Below are positions 26,916 through 37,025 of a DNA stretch of 64,000 bases, piece by piece. The notes under the pieces are model-generated. The model did no database searches and was not told the origin of the DNA. It worked only from the letters and a program-made list of their open reading frames with translations. How positions within the stretch are numbered: the stretch's first letter is position 1; the number at the start of each line of letters is the position of its first letter. This DNA is from RGIG4079 sp045576735 (GTDB lineage: Bacteria > Bacteroidota > Bacteroidia > Bacteroidales > Muribaculaceae), in contig JAZNGZ010000025.1 of assembly GCA_045576735.1 (NCBI GenBank), positions 1 to 64,000 of the forward strand, written 5' to 3'. The translations under genes were made by a program, and so were the position numbers.

Positions 26916-29639
26916 TTATTTAAAGAGTTTTATTTTGATTAATTTCACAATTGTAGGCACAATCATTATCAATGATGTAGTTGCGATAATCAACCCCCAG
27001 TTTTCCCATGAAAGAGGTGTTACGCTAAACATTTGTCCACCAATCGTAACAATCACATATTGTCCTATGAAAATACCTAATACAACCATGAAGAACACTT
27101 TGCTCCCCTTTAAGTTGAAGAATGCAGTGTGTCCGCTTTCAAATGCTTTGGCATTAAAGAGGTTCCAGATTTGGAAGAATACAAAGATAGAGAAGAACAT
27201 TGATAACTCAACGGCTGAGAATTCGCCATTTCCACTGAAATCAAACATTGAATGGAAGAAGTTACCGGGGTATTGTATTAAGTGCATAAGTGGCTCAGCT
27301 TCATTGCTGTGGCGGAAATATTGCATTAATCCAAAGAGGATAACCATAAATAATACTCCGGTAGAAAGAATGCGATAAATCATTTGGCGACTTAAAATGA
27401 AGTCGGTTGAGCGACGGGGTTTGTTTTTCATCACTTCCATGCTTGGAGGTAATGATGCGAATGCCAATGCTGCGAATGTGTCCATAATGAGGTTTACCCA
27501 TAGCATTTGTGTCACTGTCAATGGTGATTGAGCGCCTGTAAATGCACCGATGACAACGATGAGACAAGCCACAATGTTAACCACGAGTTGGAAGAGAACA
27601 AAACGTTGAATATTTTGATATAGAGAACGTCCCCACATCACCGCTTTTGTGATGCTGGCAAACGAGTTGTCCATAATAGTGATGTCGCTGGCTTCTTTTG
27701 CTACAGAGGTGCCATCGCCCATAGATAATCCCACTTGTGCTGCATTCAATGCCGGAGCATCGTTAGTTCCGTCGCCTGTAACAGCCACCACTTCGCCGGC
27801 TTCTTGAAGCAAGCGCACAAGACGTGATTTATCGGTGGGGCGAGCGCGCGACATGATTTTGAGTTTAAGTGCGCGTTTAGCCGCATCTTCTTCGCTCAAT
27901 GCCGCGAAATCAGGGCCTGAAATGTGATTTTCGTCGCTATCAACTTCATCATTCCACAATCCTACTTGACGGCCGATTTCTTTGGCTGTTCCGGGAGTGT
28001 CGCCGGTTACAATCTTCACGCTGATGCCGGCGCTGATGCTATTGCGGATAGCGTCGGGCACTTCGGTGCGCACAGGGTCGGCAATAGCGGTGATGCCGAT
28101 GAAAATGAGGTTGTCGACATTGAGTTGGTTGTCTTGTATTGGGTCTTGGTTATCATCAAGTATAGCATAAGCGATAGCGAGTGTGCGCATAGCTTTTTGT
28201 TGGTAGCCAAGAAGTTGTTCGTTGATAGTGTCGGGTTTTACGTCGCCGGCAACTTTTGCGCAAAGACCGAGTACGATTTCAGGCGCACCTTTAACATATA
28301 GCACTCGTTTTCCTAATAATGGAGAGTCAACAACGGTTGCCATGAATTTGCGCTGAGTGTGGAATGGTAACTGTTTTACTACTTTGGCATTTTCGCGCAA
28401 TTTGAGGTAGTCAACGCCATTGTCGTTGAGCCACAAAAGGAGAGCTCCTTCGGTTGGGTTTCCGAGTGCGTTCATTTTCTTGGCTTCTTCGTCATATTCA
28501 AGGAATGCGGTTGAGTTTACCGAAATACCTTCCTTGATAGCATTGCTTATTTCATCATCGCCAAGTTTTTGGGCTTCTCCGAGAGGATAATATTGTGTTT
28601 GGTACACTCGCATTTGGTTTTGAGTGAGCGTGCCGGTTTTATCGGTACAAATAACAGTGGTAGCACCCATTGTTTCGCAAGCGTGCATTTTGCGCACAAG
28701 GTTGTTACTTGCAAGCATGCGACGCATGCTCAATGCGAGACTCAATGTTACACTCATAGGTAATCCTTCAGGCACTGAAACCACAATCACGGTGATGGCA
28801 AGCATAAACGTGTTGAGGAGGTATTCAATGAGGCCGAGAGTGTCAAGACCCCAATCGCACATTAATAAACGTCCTATAATAATAAGTGCACCTACAGAGT
28901 AACTTCCCCATGAAATTACTTTGCCAAGTTTTTCCAATTGAAGGGTCAAAGGTGTTTTTACTCCAGTATCGATTTGAGCAGCTTCGTAAACTTTGCCATA
29001 TTCGGTTACATCGCCCACGGCTGTAACTTCCATTGTTCCGGTTCCTTCAACAACGGTTGTGCCACGCATCACATGGTTTGTGGGGTAGGTTACGTCATCT
29101 TTAAATTCTTCGGGTCGATGTGATTTCTTGATTAATGGTTCTCCGGTTAGCGTACTTTCGTTGATGCTAAGCGCAACAGAGTCGATGAGCACACCATCGG
29201 CAGGAACTTCGTCGCCGGTGCCAAGAATTACAATGTCGCCCACTACTATGTCTTTGCGCGGAACTTGTGTGATTACGCCGTCGCGAATTACCTTAACTGC
29301 TACATCATCATTTACTTGATTGAGCACCTCAAATTTTTTGTTGGCATTTACTTCAAGTGCAAAACCTATACCGGTTGCAAGTATTATTGCCACGAATATA
29401 CCTATAGGCTCGAAAAGTGAGCTAATCCCTTCGCCTACTGAAATGTGGTAAATTGCAATTCCCATTGATAACGCTAATGCTACGAGCAAGATGCGAATCA
29501 TGGAGTCTTTGAAGTTTTCAAAGAACTTAATCCACAAAGAAGGCTTGGGAGGCGGAGTGAGGATGTTTACGCCGTTTTTTTCTCTGCTTTCGATGACCTG
29601 CTGAGCGGTCAATCCTTTAATGTGCTGATTTTCTGCCAT
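26916..29639 (-). CDS. P-type Ca2+-transporting ATPase (type IIB-like)
   Basis: 907 residues. The order is an N-terminal cytoplasmic segment, a first membrane pair, the actuator domain with TGEP, a second pair containing VSVPEGLPMSVTLS, the phosphorylation site ICTDKTGTLT, nucleotide domain with KGAPE, hinge TGDGTNDAPAL, and six C-terminal helices with MLWVNLIMDTFAALA. The PEGLP motif and length match plasma-membrane-type calcium pumps, so calcium export is expected. It lies between dihydroorotase and cytidine deaminase with gaps of 13 and 11 bases, an unusual mix for one operon. Confidence 0.9.
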   Translation of the reverse strand: MAENQHIKGLTAQQVIESREKNGVNILTPPPKPSLWIKFFENFKDSMIRILLVALALSMGIAIYHISVGEGISSLFEPIGIFVAIILATGIGFALEVNANKKFEVLNQVNDDVAVKVIRDGVITQVPRKDIVVGDIVILGTGDEVPADGVLIDSVALSINESTLTGEPLIKKSHRPEEFKDDVTYPTNHVMRGTTVVEGTGTMEVTAVGDVTEYGKVYEAAQIDTGVKTPLTLQLEKLGKVISWGSYSVGALIIIGRLLMCDWGLDTLGLIEYLLNTFMLAITVIVVSVPEGLPMSVTLSLALSMRRMLASNNLVRKMHACETMGATTVICTDKTGTLTQNQMRVYQTQYYPLGEAQKLGDDEISNAIKEGISVNSTAFLEYDEEAKKMNALGNPTEGALLLWLNDNGVDYLKLRENAKVVKQLPFHTQRKFMATVVDSPLLGKRVLYVKGAPEIVLGLCAKVAGDVKPDTINEQLLGYQQKAMRTLAIAYAILDDNQDPIQDNQLNVDNLIFIGITAIADPVRTEVPDAIRNSISAGISVKIVTGDTPGTAKEIGRQVGLWNDEVDSDENHISGPDFAALSEEDAAKRALKLKIMSRARPTDKSRLVRLLQEAGEVVAVTGDGTNDAPALNAAQVGLSMGDGTSVAKEASDITIMDNSFASITKAVMWGRSLYQNIQRFVLFQLVVNIVACLIVVIGAFTGAQSPLTVTQMLWVNLIMDTFAALAFASLPPSMEVMKNKPRRSTDFILSRQMIYRILSTGVLFMVILFGLMQYFRHSNEAEPLMHLIQYPGNFFHSMFDFSGNGEFSAVELSMFFSIFVFFQIWNLFNAKAFESGHTAFFNLKGSKVFFMVVLGIFIGQYVIVTIGGQMFSVTPLSWENWGLIIATTSLIMIVPTIVKLIKIKLFK

Positions 29640-29652
29640 TATTATTGCTTGT

Positions 29653-31002
29653 TTAGATAGTAAATTTTAATGCTTTTCCGTGAGTGGAGTCGTTTATGGC
29701 TCCGTTGTGATATACTCGATGCCCATTTACATAGGTTGAAATCACTTTGTTGTTTAATGAGGTGCCGGCTAATGGAGTCCAACCACATCGGCTCAATACA
29801 TCTTCGTCTTTAACTGTGTATTGCTCGTTGGGCTTGACAATGGTTAGGTCGGCATAATATCCTTCGCGTATGTAACCGCGTTTTTCGATATTAAATAATT
29901 GTGCTACTCGATGAGCCATGAAGTCTACTACTTGTTCGATAGTAAATATTCCTTCATCGGCAAGTTGTAGCATCATTGGCAATGAATATTGCACAAGTGG
30001 TGCTCCTGAGGTGGCTTTGATGGCTCCGCCTTGCTTTTCGCTTAATAGGTGAGGAGCATGGTCGGTTGCTACAATGTCGATTAATCCGTTGTTTAATCCA
30101 TTGCGTAATGCTTGGCGATCATTGTCGGTTTTGATTGCCGGATTCCATTTTATGCGTGCTCCAAGAGAGGCATGGTCATCGGCGGTCCACCATAGATGAT
30201 GTGCGCACACTTCGGCTGTGATTTTTTTCTCTTTAAGAGGCTTGTTTGAGAGTAATTGCATCTCATCGGCAGTGGAAATGTGAAGTATATGTAGACGCGC
30301 ACCATGTTTGCGAGCCATTTCCACAGCTTTGAGTGACGACTTATAGCAAGCTTCGGCACTGCGAATGTTGGGATGCTCTTCGATGGGCACATCTTCGCCA
30401 TATTTCTCAAGCATCGCTTCGCGGTTGCGACGAATAATATCTTCGTCTTCAGAGTGAATGGCAATCAATGCCGGCACTTCGGCAAAAATTCTATTTAATG
30501 ATTCGCAATTATCTACAAGCATATTTCCGGTCGATGCTCCTAAGAACAATTTTACCCCTGGTACTTTTGTGTAGTCGCAAGCTAATAGTGTGTCAATATT
30601 ATCGTTGGTAGCTCCTATATAGAATGAATAGTTGGCTACCGACACTTCGGCTGCTCGGCGATGTTTGTCATTGAGCGCTTCGAGGGTAATTGTTTGAGGA
30701 ATAGTGTTGGGCATATCCATGAATGAGGTAACCCCACCGGCTACGGCTGCACGACTTTCTGTTGCCATATCGGCTTTGTGCGTTAACCCCGGGTCGCGAA
30801 AATGCACTTGATCGTCGATGCATCCGGGCAAAAGATATGCGTTTTCAGCATCGTGAATTTCAATGTCACTATTCAATAAATGAGCAGGAGCCTCACCCCT
30901 GCCTATTTCTTTGATGTATTCATTTTCGATAATGATATAACCATGAAAGCGGGAGCCTTCGTTGACGATTATAGCATTATGTATTAAGGTTGTGTTACTC
31001 AT
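29653..31002 (-). CDS. pyrC: dihydroorotase
   Basis: 449 residues of the amidohydrolase fold. It cyclises carbamoyl-aspartate to dihydroorotate in pyrimidine synthesis. Active-site blocks are CIDDQVHFRDPGLTHK, GVKLFLGAST, AIHSEDE, LHILHIST and ATDHAPH. The first metal-binding HxH pair reads QxH, so the first His is replaced by Gln; I recall the same change in Bacteroidetes homologues annotated as dihydroorotase. The remaining metal residues look intact. It is cotranscribed with the mannosyltransferase gene (6-base gap) upstream. Confidence 0.87.
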   Translation of the reverse strand: MSNTTLIHNAIIVNEGSRFHGYIIIENEYIKEIGRGEAPAHLLNSDIEIHDAENAYLLPGCIDDQVHFRDPGLTHKADMATESRAAVAGGVTSFMDMPNTIPQTITLEALNDKHRRAAEVSVANYSFYIGATNDNIDTLLACDYTKVPGVKLFLGASTGNMLVDNCESLNRIFAEVPALIAIHSEDEDIIRRNREAMLEKYGEDVPIEEHPNIRSAEACYKSSLKAVEMARKHGARLHILHISTADEMQLLSNKPLKEKKITAEVCAHHLWWTADDHASLGARIKWNPAIKTDNDRQALRNGLNNGLIDIVATDHAPHLLSEKQGGAIKATSGAPLVQYSLPMMLQLADEGIFTIEQVVDFMAHRVAQLFNIEKRGYIREGYYADLTIVKPNEQYTVKDEDVLSRCGWTPLAGTSLNNKVISTYVNGHRVYHNGAINDSTHGKALKFTI

Positions 31003-31008
31003 TAGATT

Positions 31009-31776
31009 TTATTTTTTACTATAGTCGGGGTATTTTTTGAATAGACTGCCCATGCGAAGTTTGATTACTCCGAAGACAGCTTCGCCAAATATGCCTGAAC
31101 TCATTTTGCTCTCACCAAGTACACGATTTACAAATATAATGGGCACTTCCTTGATTTTGAACCCATATTTATGCGCAGTGAACTTCATCTCGATTTGGAA
31201 TGCATAACCTTTGAAGCGAATATTGTCGAGAGGTAATGCTTCGAGTACGCGACGAGTGTAGCAAACAAATCCGGCGGTAGTATCGCAGATTTTCATGCCG
31301 GTGACGATGCGCACATATTTAGATGCATAATACGACATCAACACACGTCCCATAGGCCAATTCACCACGTTTACACCAGTGATATAGCGCGAACCAATCG
31401 ACATGTCGGCACCATCTTTGGCACAAGCATCATAGAGAGCCAATAAGTCATTGGGGTTGTGAGAGAAGTCGGCGTCCATCTCAAATATGTAGTCATATTT
31501 TTGTTCGATAGACCATTTAAACCCTGTAATATATGCAGTGCCAAGGCCGAGTTTGCCCTCACGTTGAATGAGGTGTACACGACCGGGATACTCTTGTTGT
31601 TTTCCCTTTACGATTTCGGCAGTGCCGTCGGGAGAGTTGTCGTCGATAACGAGAATGTCAAAATCTCGAGGTAAAGCTATTACTGCGTCGATAATTTTTG
31701 CTGCGTTTTCTTTCTCATTATACATGGGAATAATGACAACGCTATCGTTACGACTAATTTTTGTTGTAGATGTCAT
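31009..31776 (-). CDS. polyprenol monophosphomannose synthase-like GT2 glycosyltransferase
   Basis: 255 residues. The GT2 start VVIIPMYNEKENA, DILVIDDNSPDGT, MDADFSHNP (DxD-type metal site) and a QIEMKF block match dolichyl/polyprenyl-phosphate mannosyltransferases of the short form without C-terminal membrane helices. It probably transfers a hexose from a nucleotide sugar to polyprenyl phosphate for envelope glycans or protein glycosylation. It is the first gene of the operon with pyrC, Ca2+ ATPase and cdd. Confidence 0.85.
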   Translation of the reverse strand: MTSTTKISRNDSVVIIPMYNEKENAAKIIDAVIALPRDFDILVIDDNSPDGTAEIVKGKQQEYPGRVHLIQREGKLGLGTAYITGFKWSIEQKYDYIFEMDADFSHNPNDLLALYDACAKDGADMSIGSRYITGVNVVNWPMGRVLMSYYASKYVRIVTGMKICDTTAGFVCYTRRVLEALPLDNIRFKGYAFQIEMKFTAHKYGFKIKEVPIIFVNRVLGESKMSSGIFGEAVFGVIKLRMGSLFKKYPDYSKK

Positions 31777-31948
31777 TTGTCATGAATTTAGTCAAACACT
31801 ACTTTTGCATTATAGCAATTAATACGCAAAGATATTAATTATAATTATAATGAACAATTCAAGAAGTATAAAAATTGAGAAAATATATAAATAAATTTGA
31901 TGAGAGAAGCTCACATTGATGCGTATAATGCAGTCGAGAAATATATTT

Positions 31949-31986
31949 CAAAAAAAATAGCCCCTACCAAGTTACGTTGATAGGGG
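31949..31986 (-). terminator. terminator of the aminotransferase gene
   Basis: CCCCTACCA (31961-31969) pairs with TGATAGGGG (31978-31986) with one G-T pair, and the minus strand continues into an eight-base T-run. The rest of the 242-base gap 31777-32018 shows no gene. Confidence 0.85.
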
Positions 31987-32018
31987 TGTTTTGTCGAGAA
32001 AATATGATTAAACAAAGC

Positions 32019-33212
32019 TTATGCTAAACGAGCGAGGGCGTCTTTGATGCGACGCATTGCTTCGCGAATATTGTCATCGCTTGTAGCGTATGACAGACGT
32101 ATATATCCGGGTAAGCAGAATGCTTCGCCGTCAACAGTTGCTACATGGCCTTCTTCTAGTAGATACATTGCCAAGTCGGCTGCATTGCTGATTACTTTGT
32201 CGCCATATTTTTTGCCAAAGTAGCTTGAAACTTCGGGGAATAGGTAGAATGCGCCTTGGGGTTCATTTACTTTTATTCCGGGTATTTCACGTGCGAGCGA
32301 AACCACGAGGTCGCGACGGCGTTGGAATGCGACGCGCATGTCTTCAACGCATTGTTGCGAACCGGTGTAAGCTGCTTCAGCCGCTTTTTGTGCCACAGAT
32401 GAAGCTCCTGATGTATATTGACTTTGAAGTTTATTTGTTGCTTTTGCAACCCAAAGTGGAGCTGCGATGAATCCAATACGCCAACCGGTCATTGCATAGG
32501 CTTTTGAAACTCCATTTACGATGATAGTGCGGTCTGCTATTTCGGGGAATGAACCAAGTGAGGTGAATTCTCCGGTGAAGTTGATGTGTTCGTAGATTTC
32601 ATCGGCAAGGACAAGCACGTCGGGGTATTTAGCAAGCACTTCAACCAACCCTTTGAGCTCATCTTTGGTGTAAACGCTACCGGTGGGATTTGAGGGAGAG
32701 CAAAGAAGTACCATGCGGGTTTTAGGCGTGATGGCTGCTTCGAGTTGTGCGGGAGTTACTTTGAAATCTTGCTCAATTGATGCAGGAACAAGCACGTTGG
32801 TTCCCTCTGCCAACTTTACCATTTCCACATAGCTCACCCATGCAGGAGTGGGGATTACAACTTCATCACCGGGATTGATGACACTCAAAATTACGTTGCA
32901 AAGAGATTGCTTTGCTCCGCCCGATACAACGATTTGTTCGGGAGTGTAATCAAGTCCATTCTCATTTTTGAGCTTGTCGGCAATAGCTTTGCGCAATGAC
33001 ATATATCCCGGAACGGGAGTGTAGAAAGTGAAATTTTCATCTATGGCACGTTTTGCAGCCTCTTTAATATGGTCGGGAGTGTTGAAGTCGGGCTCGCCAA
33101 CCGAGAGGTTAATCACGTCGATACCTTGAGCTTTTAGCTCGTTGCTCTTTTGCGACATCGCCAATGTTTGCGATGGAGAGAGCGATTGAACACGATTAGA
33201 AATGTGAGTCAT
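32019..33212 (-). CDS. aspartate/aromatic-type aminotransferase (class I PLP)
   Basis: 397 residues. Class I fold-type I aminotransferase: INLSVGEPDFNTP at the start, SPSNPTGSVY, ADEIYEHI, the PLP lysine in GVSKAYAMTGWRIGF and arginine in LSYATSDDNI. Closest to the aspartate aminotransferase type found across Bacteroidetes and Firmicutes, making aspartate or related amino acids from 2-oxo acids. It is a single-gene unit with a clear terminator. Confidence 0.9.
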   Translation of the reverse strand: MTHISNRVQSLSPSQTLAMSQKSNELKAQGIDVINLSVGEPDFNTPDHIKEAAKRAIDENFTFYTPVPGYMSLRKAIADKLKNENGLDYTPEQIVVSGGAKQSLCNVILSVINPGDEVVIPTPAWVSYVEMVKLAEGTNVLVPASIEQDFKVTPAQLEAAITPKTRMVLLCSPSNPTGSVYTKDELKGLVEVLAKYPDVLVLADEIYEHINFTGEFTSLGSFPEIADRTIIVNGVSKAYAMTGWRIGFIAAPLWVAKATNKLQSQYTSGASSVAQKAAEAAYTGSQQCVEDMRVAFQRRRDLVVSLAREIPGIKVNEPQGAFYLFPEVSSYFGKKYGDKVISNAADLAMYLLEEGHVATVDGEAFCLPGYIRLSYATSDDNIREAMRRIKDALARLA

Positions 33213-33414
33213 TTTCTTTGAGTTGATTAATTTTTCGTTTTATGATGCAAAGATAACTTAAAAGAGTGAAATTTGAAAGTTTCACAGTGTATTTATGTGT
33301 AAATAGTGTGAAGATGCGGGTTTGGCATGAGGTTGATAACCATGTTTTAGATAAAAAATGAGCGTGCGAATAAAAAGAGATTGTCAAAAAAAGTTTTTTA
33401 TTAAAAATAAATAC

Positions 33415-33422
33415 TATCTTTG
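33415..33422 (+). promoter_or_regulatory. -7 promoter box
   Basis: TATCTTTG at 33415-33422 lies 84 bases before the lipoprotein start at 33507. The spacing region upstream is A/T-rich without a clear TTTG. Confidence 0.45.
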
Positions 33423-33506
33423 TGAAAATTAGATAGTCGATAAAAAAGATGTTTCGATACATGCAAAGTGTAAAATTATAGACGTTTAACATTAAATCAT
33501 ATGCTT

Positions 33507-34853
33507 ATGAAAAAGATTTTTAATTTGATGATTATTGCGTTTGCAATGATGTTGGTGGCATCATGTTCAAATGGTGCGAGTGAGGTGTTAAAAATGGTTC
33601 CGGCTAAGGCTGATGCTGTGATAGTTGCTGATATTGATGGTGTTTTGTCTGATTTTGGCATAAGTATTTCAGAAGAAGATATAACACTTCCCGAGGAATT
33701 GGATGCTCTCATAGGGAATGATTTCTCAAAGGAAAACCGCGCTCAAGCAGCTAAGATATTATCAAAAGTGAAGACAACAATAGATTGTTCGTGTGTGGTA
33801 GGCTTTCGCACTTCCGATGGGACGAATTATGGCATAGTAGGAGTAAAAGATGCTGATATGTTGAATGAAGTGTTGACTAAAGAGTTAGGCACAGCAAAAA
33901 ATATAGATGGATTCAAGGTTTATGATGCCTCGTTTTCAGCTCCGATAGTGGCCATTAAGGATAATGTGATGTGGATTTCAGATATGGGGAATAACGTTGA
34001 TGGCATTAAGAATCAGATAAATGCTGCAAAGGAAAAGTCAATTACTGCAGTTGAAGGTGTAGGGTCTTTTTTATCTAGCGATGAAAATTTGAAGGTCGTT
34101 GTGTCGACAAATCTCATGGGACAATATGCAAAAGTTGAAAAAGATGGTTGGATTAGATGTTACGCCGATATAGATGGATTTAATTTGAAAATAGAGCTAT
34201 CAATGGTTGATTCGGCAGGAGATGAGGTAAAACTTAATGCCGATTTCCCTGAAAAGTTAGATGGCGATATATTGGCTAAAATCCCTGAAGATGCAGTAGG
34301 CGCAGTGGCATTTCCTATGAATAAAAAGGTGGTTGAATCAATTGAGACGGCATTAAAGAGCTTTATGGGAGGAAATGAATCGCCTCAGTATGCTATGGCA
34401 AAGCCATATTTGGAATCAATTGACGGAACAGTAATGTTTGCAGTTTCGGCTACTGATTTGAGTAGTGAACAGAGCGTTAAGAATCCAAAGAACTTGAAAT
34501 GCGTGGCAATGATACCTATGGCTGAAGATAAAATTGATGCCCTTTTAACATTGGCAGCTACACAAGTGGGGCAAGGTGTCGCAAAGGATGGGGAATTCTA
34601 TGTAATATCTAAAGATGGCCTTAATGTGAAATTTGGTAAACTTGACGGTTGTTTGGCAGTGTTGTTTGGTGATAATATTAAACATGGAGGTAGTAGCTTA
34701 GAAGATGTAATGAAAGGCGGATATTCGGCTATTGCTATTGATGCAAAAGGCGTGAAGTCGTTGACTGAAGGATATTTAGAAGATGTGAAGGCTACAATAA
34801 AGGTAAACGAAGAAACGATAGAGATAAATGTAGGTATTAAGCCTGCCGTATAG
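33507..34853 (+). CDS. lipoprotein with DUF4836-like periplasmic domain
   Basis: 448 residues from MKKIFN at 33507; an ATG two codons earlier is also possible. A lipoprotein signal ends MLVASCSNG (Cys at about 20 from this start). The mature protein opens LKMVPAKADAVIVADIDGVLSD and contains several alpha/beta modules that include IPEDAVGAVAFPMN. The opening resembles VLDEIPAESDFVMVFDGEQILK of the next gene after its membrane helix, so the two look like distant paralogues. The family resembles the DUF4836 group of Bacteroidetes, whose role is not known to me. Codons are A/T-rich compared with the Sus and amidase genes. Confidence 0.7.
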   Translation: MKKIFNLMIIAFAMMLVASCSNGASEVLKMVPAKADAVIVADIDGVLSDFGISISEEDITLPEELDALIGNDFSKENRAQAAKILSKVKTTIDCSCVVGFRTSDGTNYGIVGVKDADMLNEVLTKELGTAKNIDGFKVYDASFSAPIVAIKDNVMWISDMGNNVDGIKNQINAAKEKSITAVEGVGSFLSSDENLKVVVSTNLMGQYAKVEKDGWIRCYADIDGFNLKIELSMVDSAGDEVKLNADFPEKLDGDILAKIPEDAVGAVAFPMNKKVVESIETALKSFMGGNESPQYAMAKPYLESIDGTVMFAVSATDLSSEQSVKNPKNLKCVAMIPMAEDKIDALLTLAATQVGQGVAKDGEFYVISKDGLNVKFGKLDGCLAVLFGDNIKHGGSSLEDVMKGGYSAIAIDAKGVKSLTEGYLEDVKATIKVNEETIEINVGIKPAV

Positions 34854-34930
34854 ATATTAGATTTATAGGAGTTTTTAAGCATCTTCTAATAAGTTGCTCT
34901 ATGAAGATTTTATAGGAATCCCCTAACGGA

Positions 34931-34978
34931 AGGCGGTGCTCATCGTAGAGGTGGCGCCGCTTTTATAGAATGGGCGTA
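34931..34978 (+). terminator. probable terminator after the lipoprotein gene
   Basis: AAGGCGGTGC near 34931 pairs, with one bulge, with GCGCCGCTTTT near 34963-34973, followed by TTTT. It separates the lipoprotein from the next operon. Confidence 0.5.
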
Positions 34979-35014
34979 GGATTGGGATAAATCCAATGGG
35001 AAAATGTAATATAA

Positions 35015-35046
35015 TTTGTGGAAAGTCAAATAAAATATTATCTTTG
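35015..35046 (+). promoter_or_regulatory. full consensus promoter of the zinc-ribbon/ABC operon
   Basis: TTTG at 35015-35018 and TATCTTTG at 35039-35046 are 20 bases apart, a perfect fit to the Bacteroidales consensus. The start codon at 35103 is 56 bases downstream of the -7 box. Confidence 0.7.
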
Positions 35047-35102
35047 CAAAAGGCAAACCTTAGTGATATGCGAAAAATTTAATAACTAAAAAATATGTAG
35101 AT

Positions 35103-37025
35103 ATGAAAAAGTGTCCAATTTGTTCGGAAATAATTCCTGATTATATGACGTCTTGTACTAAATGTGGTCATGTATTTGTTGCTGCAGGTGCGTCTATGTC
35201 GGAAGGAACAGTGCCTCCTACCGGTTCTCAAAGTGTAAGTGGGGCAACTTCAGGAGGTCAGACGTTTCCTCCCGGTATTGTTGGCAATCATGGGGGTGGA
35301 GGCTCCACAATTGGCAATAGGCCAGTGTCAGGGACAAAGGGTAAGCGACCTATTGTGGCTACATTGTTAATAGCGCTTGGGGCTATAGTTGCGTTATGTG
35401 CCGGTTATTTTGTGTATAAGGCAATGTCTTCGAGTGTATTGGATGAGATACCTGCTGAGTCGGATTTTGTTATGGTGTTTGATGGCGAACAAATATTGAA
35501 ATCGGCAGGTTGTAAAATGTCGGGCGGAGAATTGGAATTATCAGACGCGCTCAATAAATTGGTAAAAAGAATGGATGCGGATGAAGTCCGACTTTTAGAC
35601 GAATTAAAACAAGCTGATTGTTTTGATTTTGATAAGGTGGTATTTGTTGCCAATATGCGTAATGATGATAATGAACCCGATTATTATGAATCATATGTTG
35701 TGTTGCCGGTTGATAATCAAGAAAAAGCGGTTGAGTTTTTTGAAGATGCATTTAAGAAACTTAACTTTAGCCATGAAGATGAATATATGGTTGCAGGAGG
35801 TGGCCGAGAATATATCATAATAGATGACGATTATTGTTGGTTACACTTTGGATCTCGTGATATTTATGAGGATTATGATAATAATTATGATTCAGAAGCT
35901 GCCAAGCACATTGCAAAGTTGAGGAGAAAAGCATCGAAAGAATCGGTCGCTGACGTTTCTTTTAAAGAAGATATTCTAGATGGAGGTAGTGCAGTCGCTG
36001 CGGTGTTTGACTCAAAAAATATGAGTGATATATTAAATGTTGAGTGGGGTGATTATTTGGCTGATGCACAATATAATGACTTTGTTGTGGGTGCTACATT
36101 GTCGCTTGAAGGGGCTGCAATGGAGGCATCGCTACAACTATTTAGTAAAGACGGTGATAAAATAAAATTATACCCATGGGCTGGAAATGTCAATGCTGAG
36201 TTTGCAGAATATATCAATAGTAAAGATATGCTTGTGGTAGCTGGCGCAACCAATCCTGAATATAATTGGGAAAAATTGATACGAGCATTGGAAGAAGGTA
36301 CTGGCGATGAAATGCCAAAAGAATATCGTGCTAAGGTTCTAGAGGCTTTAACTTCAATGGGAGGAACAGTCTCATATGCAGTGGGAATTGAAAATATTGA
36401 AAGTTTGTTGAATAAAGATTTATCGGGCCTCACATTTATGTCAATGATGGAATTCAAAGATGGCAAGCCTAAAGAATTGTTAGATGAGTTAGCTCAAAAT
36501 TTAAAAGTGCTTGATGGTACAAACAATGTGTCGGTTAAATATGACAATTCTGTACTAGAAGTGAGTGTAATGGGTACAATTTTTAAGGCTGAGGTTAAGG
36601 ATGGTAAATTATGGATTGCCAATCGTCCACTTAGAGAGATGGGTAATAGCTTAATGCCTGAGTCATATTTTGACGGGAAGGCATTTGCCGCTCGTTTTGC
36701 GCTTCCTAAGGATAACCAATTTGTAAAAATGGTAGATTTGACGGGTGATTTATTGATTGATTTATCATGTGATGGAAACGAATTATTGGCTCGAGTTGAC
36801 TTTAGTGATGTCAATGGTTCGGTCGGAGTATTAGACTTCCTTTTCACAAAGGGTCAAGAATTAATAGCTCCAAAGTATATCAATCGATTTGAGAATATGT
36901 TCTCGAAGTTTGAAGTTGATGCATCTAGCGATTATAATAATGGTGCATATGGGGTTGACACAATTGCCGTTCCTGCTGATTCGGCATATTATGAGCCGGC
37001 GATGCCAGATTCAGCCCAATATTGA
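35103..37025 (+). CDS. zinc-ribbon single-pass membrane protein with DUF4836-like periplasmic region
   Basis: 640 residues. A zinc ribbon is formed by C4, C7, C18 and C21 (KKCPICSE, SCTKCGH). A Gly/Ser/Pro linker (about 26-80) leads to one membrane helix at about 83-107, and the rest lies outside the cytoplasm. The outer part begins VLDEIPAESDFVMVFDG, resembling the mature start of the upstream lipoprotein, and holds acidic stretches such as DIYEDYDNNYD. The gene's stop overlaps the ATG of the ABC ATPase gene by one base, so translation is likely coupled. I do not know a described function; a sensor or scaffold for the ABC pair is inference. Confidence 0.75.
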   Translation: MKKCPICSEIIPDYMTSCTKCGHVFVAAGASMSEGTVPPTGSQSVSGATSGGQTFPPGIVGNHGGGGSTIGNRPVSGTKGKRPIVATLLIALGAIVALCAGYFVYKAMSSSVLDEIPAESDFVMVFDGEQILKSAGCKMSGGELELSDALNKLVKRMDADEVRLLDELKQADCFDFDKVVFVANMRNDDNEPDYYESYVVLPVDNQEKAVEFFEDAFKKLNFSHEDEYMVAGGGREYIIIDDDYCWLHFGSRDIYEDYDNNYDSEAAKHIAKLRRKASKESVADVSFKEDILDGGSAVAAVFDSKNMSDILNVEWGDYLADAQYNDFVVGATLSLEGAAMEASLQLFSKDGDKIKLYPWAGNVNAEFAEYINSKDMLVVAGATNPEYNWEKLIRALEEGTGDEMPKEYRAKVLEALTSMGGTVSYAVGIENIESLLNKDLSGLTFMSMMEFKDGKPKELLDELAQNLKVLDGTNNVSVKYDNSVLEVSVMGTIFKAEVKDGKLWIANRPLREMGNSLMPESYFDGKAFAARFALPKDNQFVKMVDLTGDLLIDLSCDGNELLARVDFSDVNGSVGVLDFLFTKGQELIAPKYINRFENMFSKFEVDASSDYNNGAYGVDTIAVPADSAYYEPAMPDSAQY

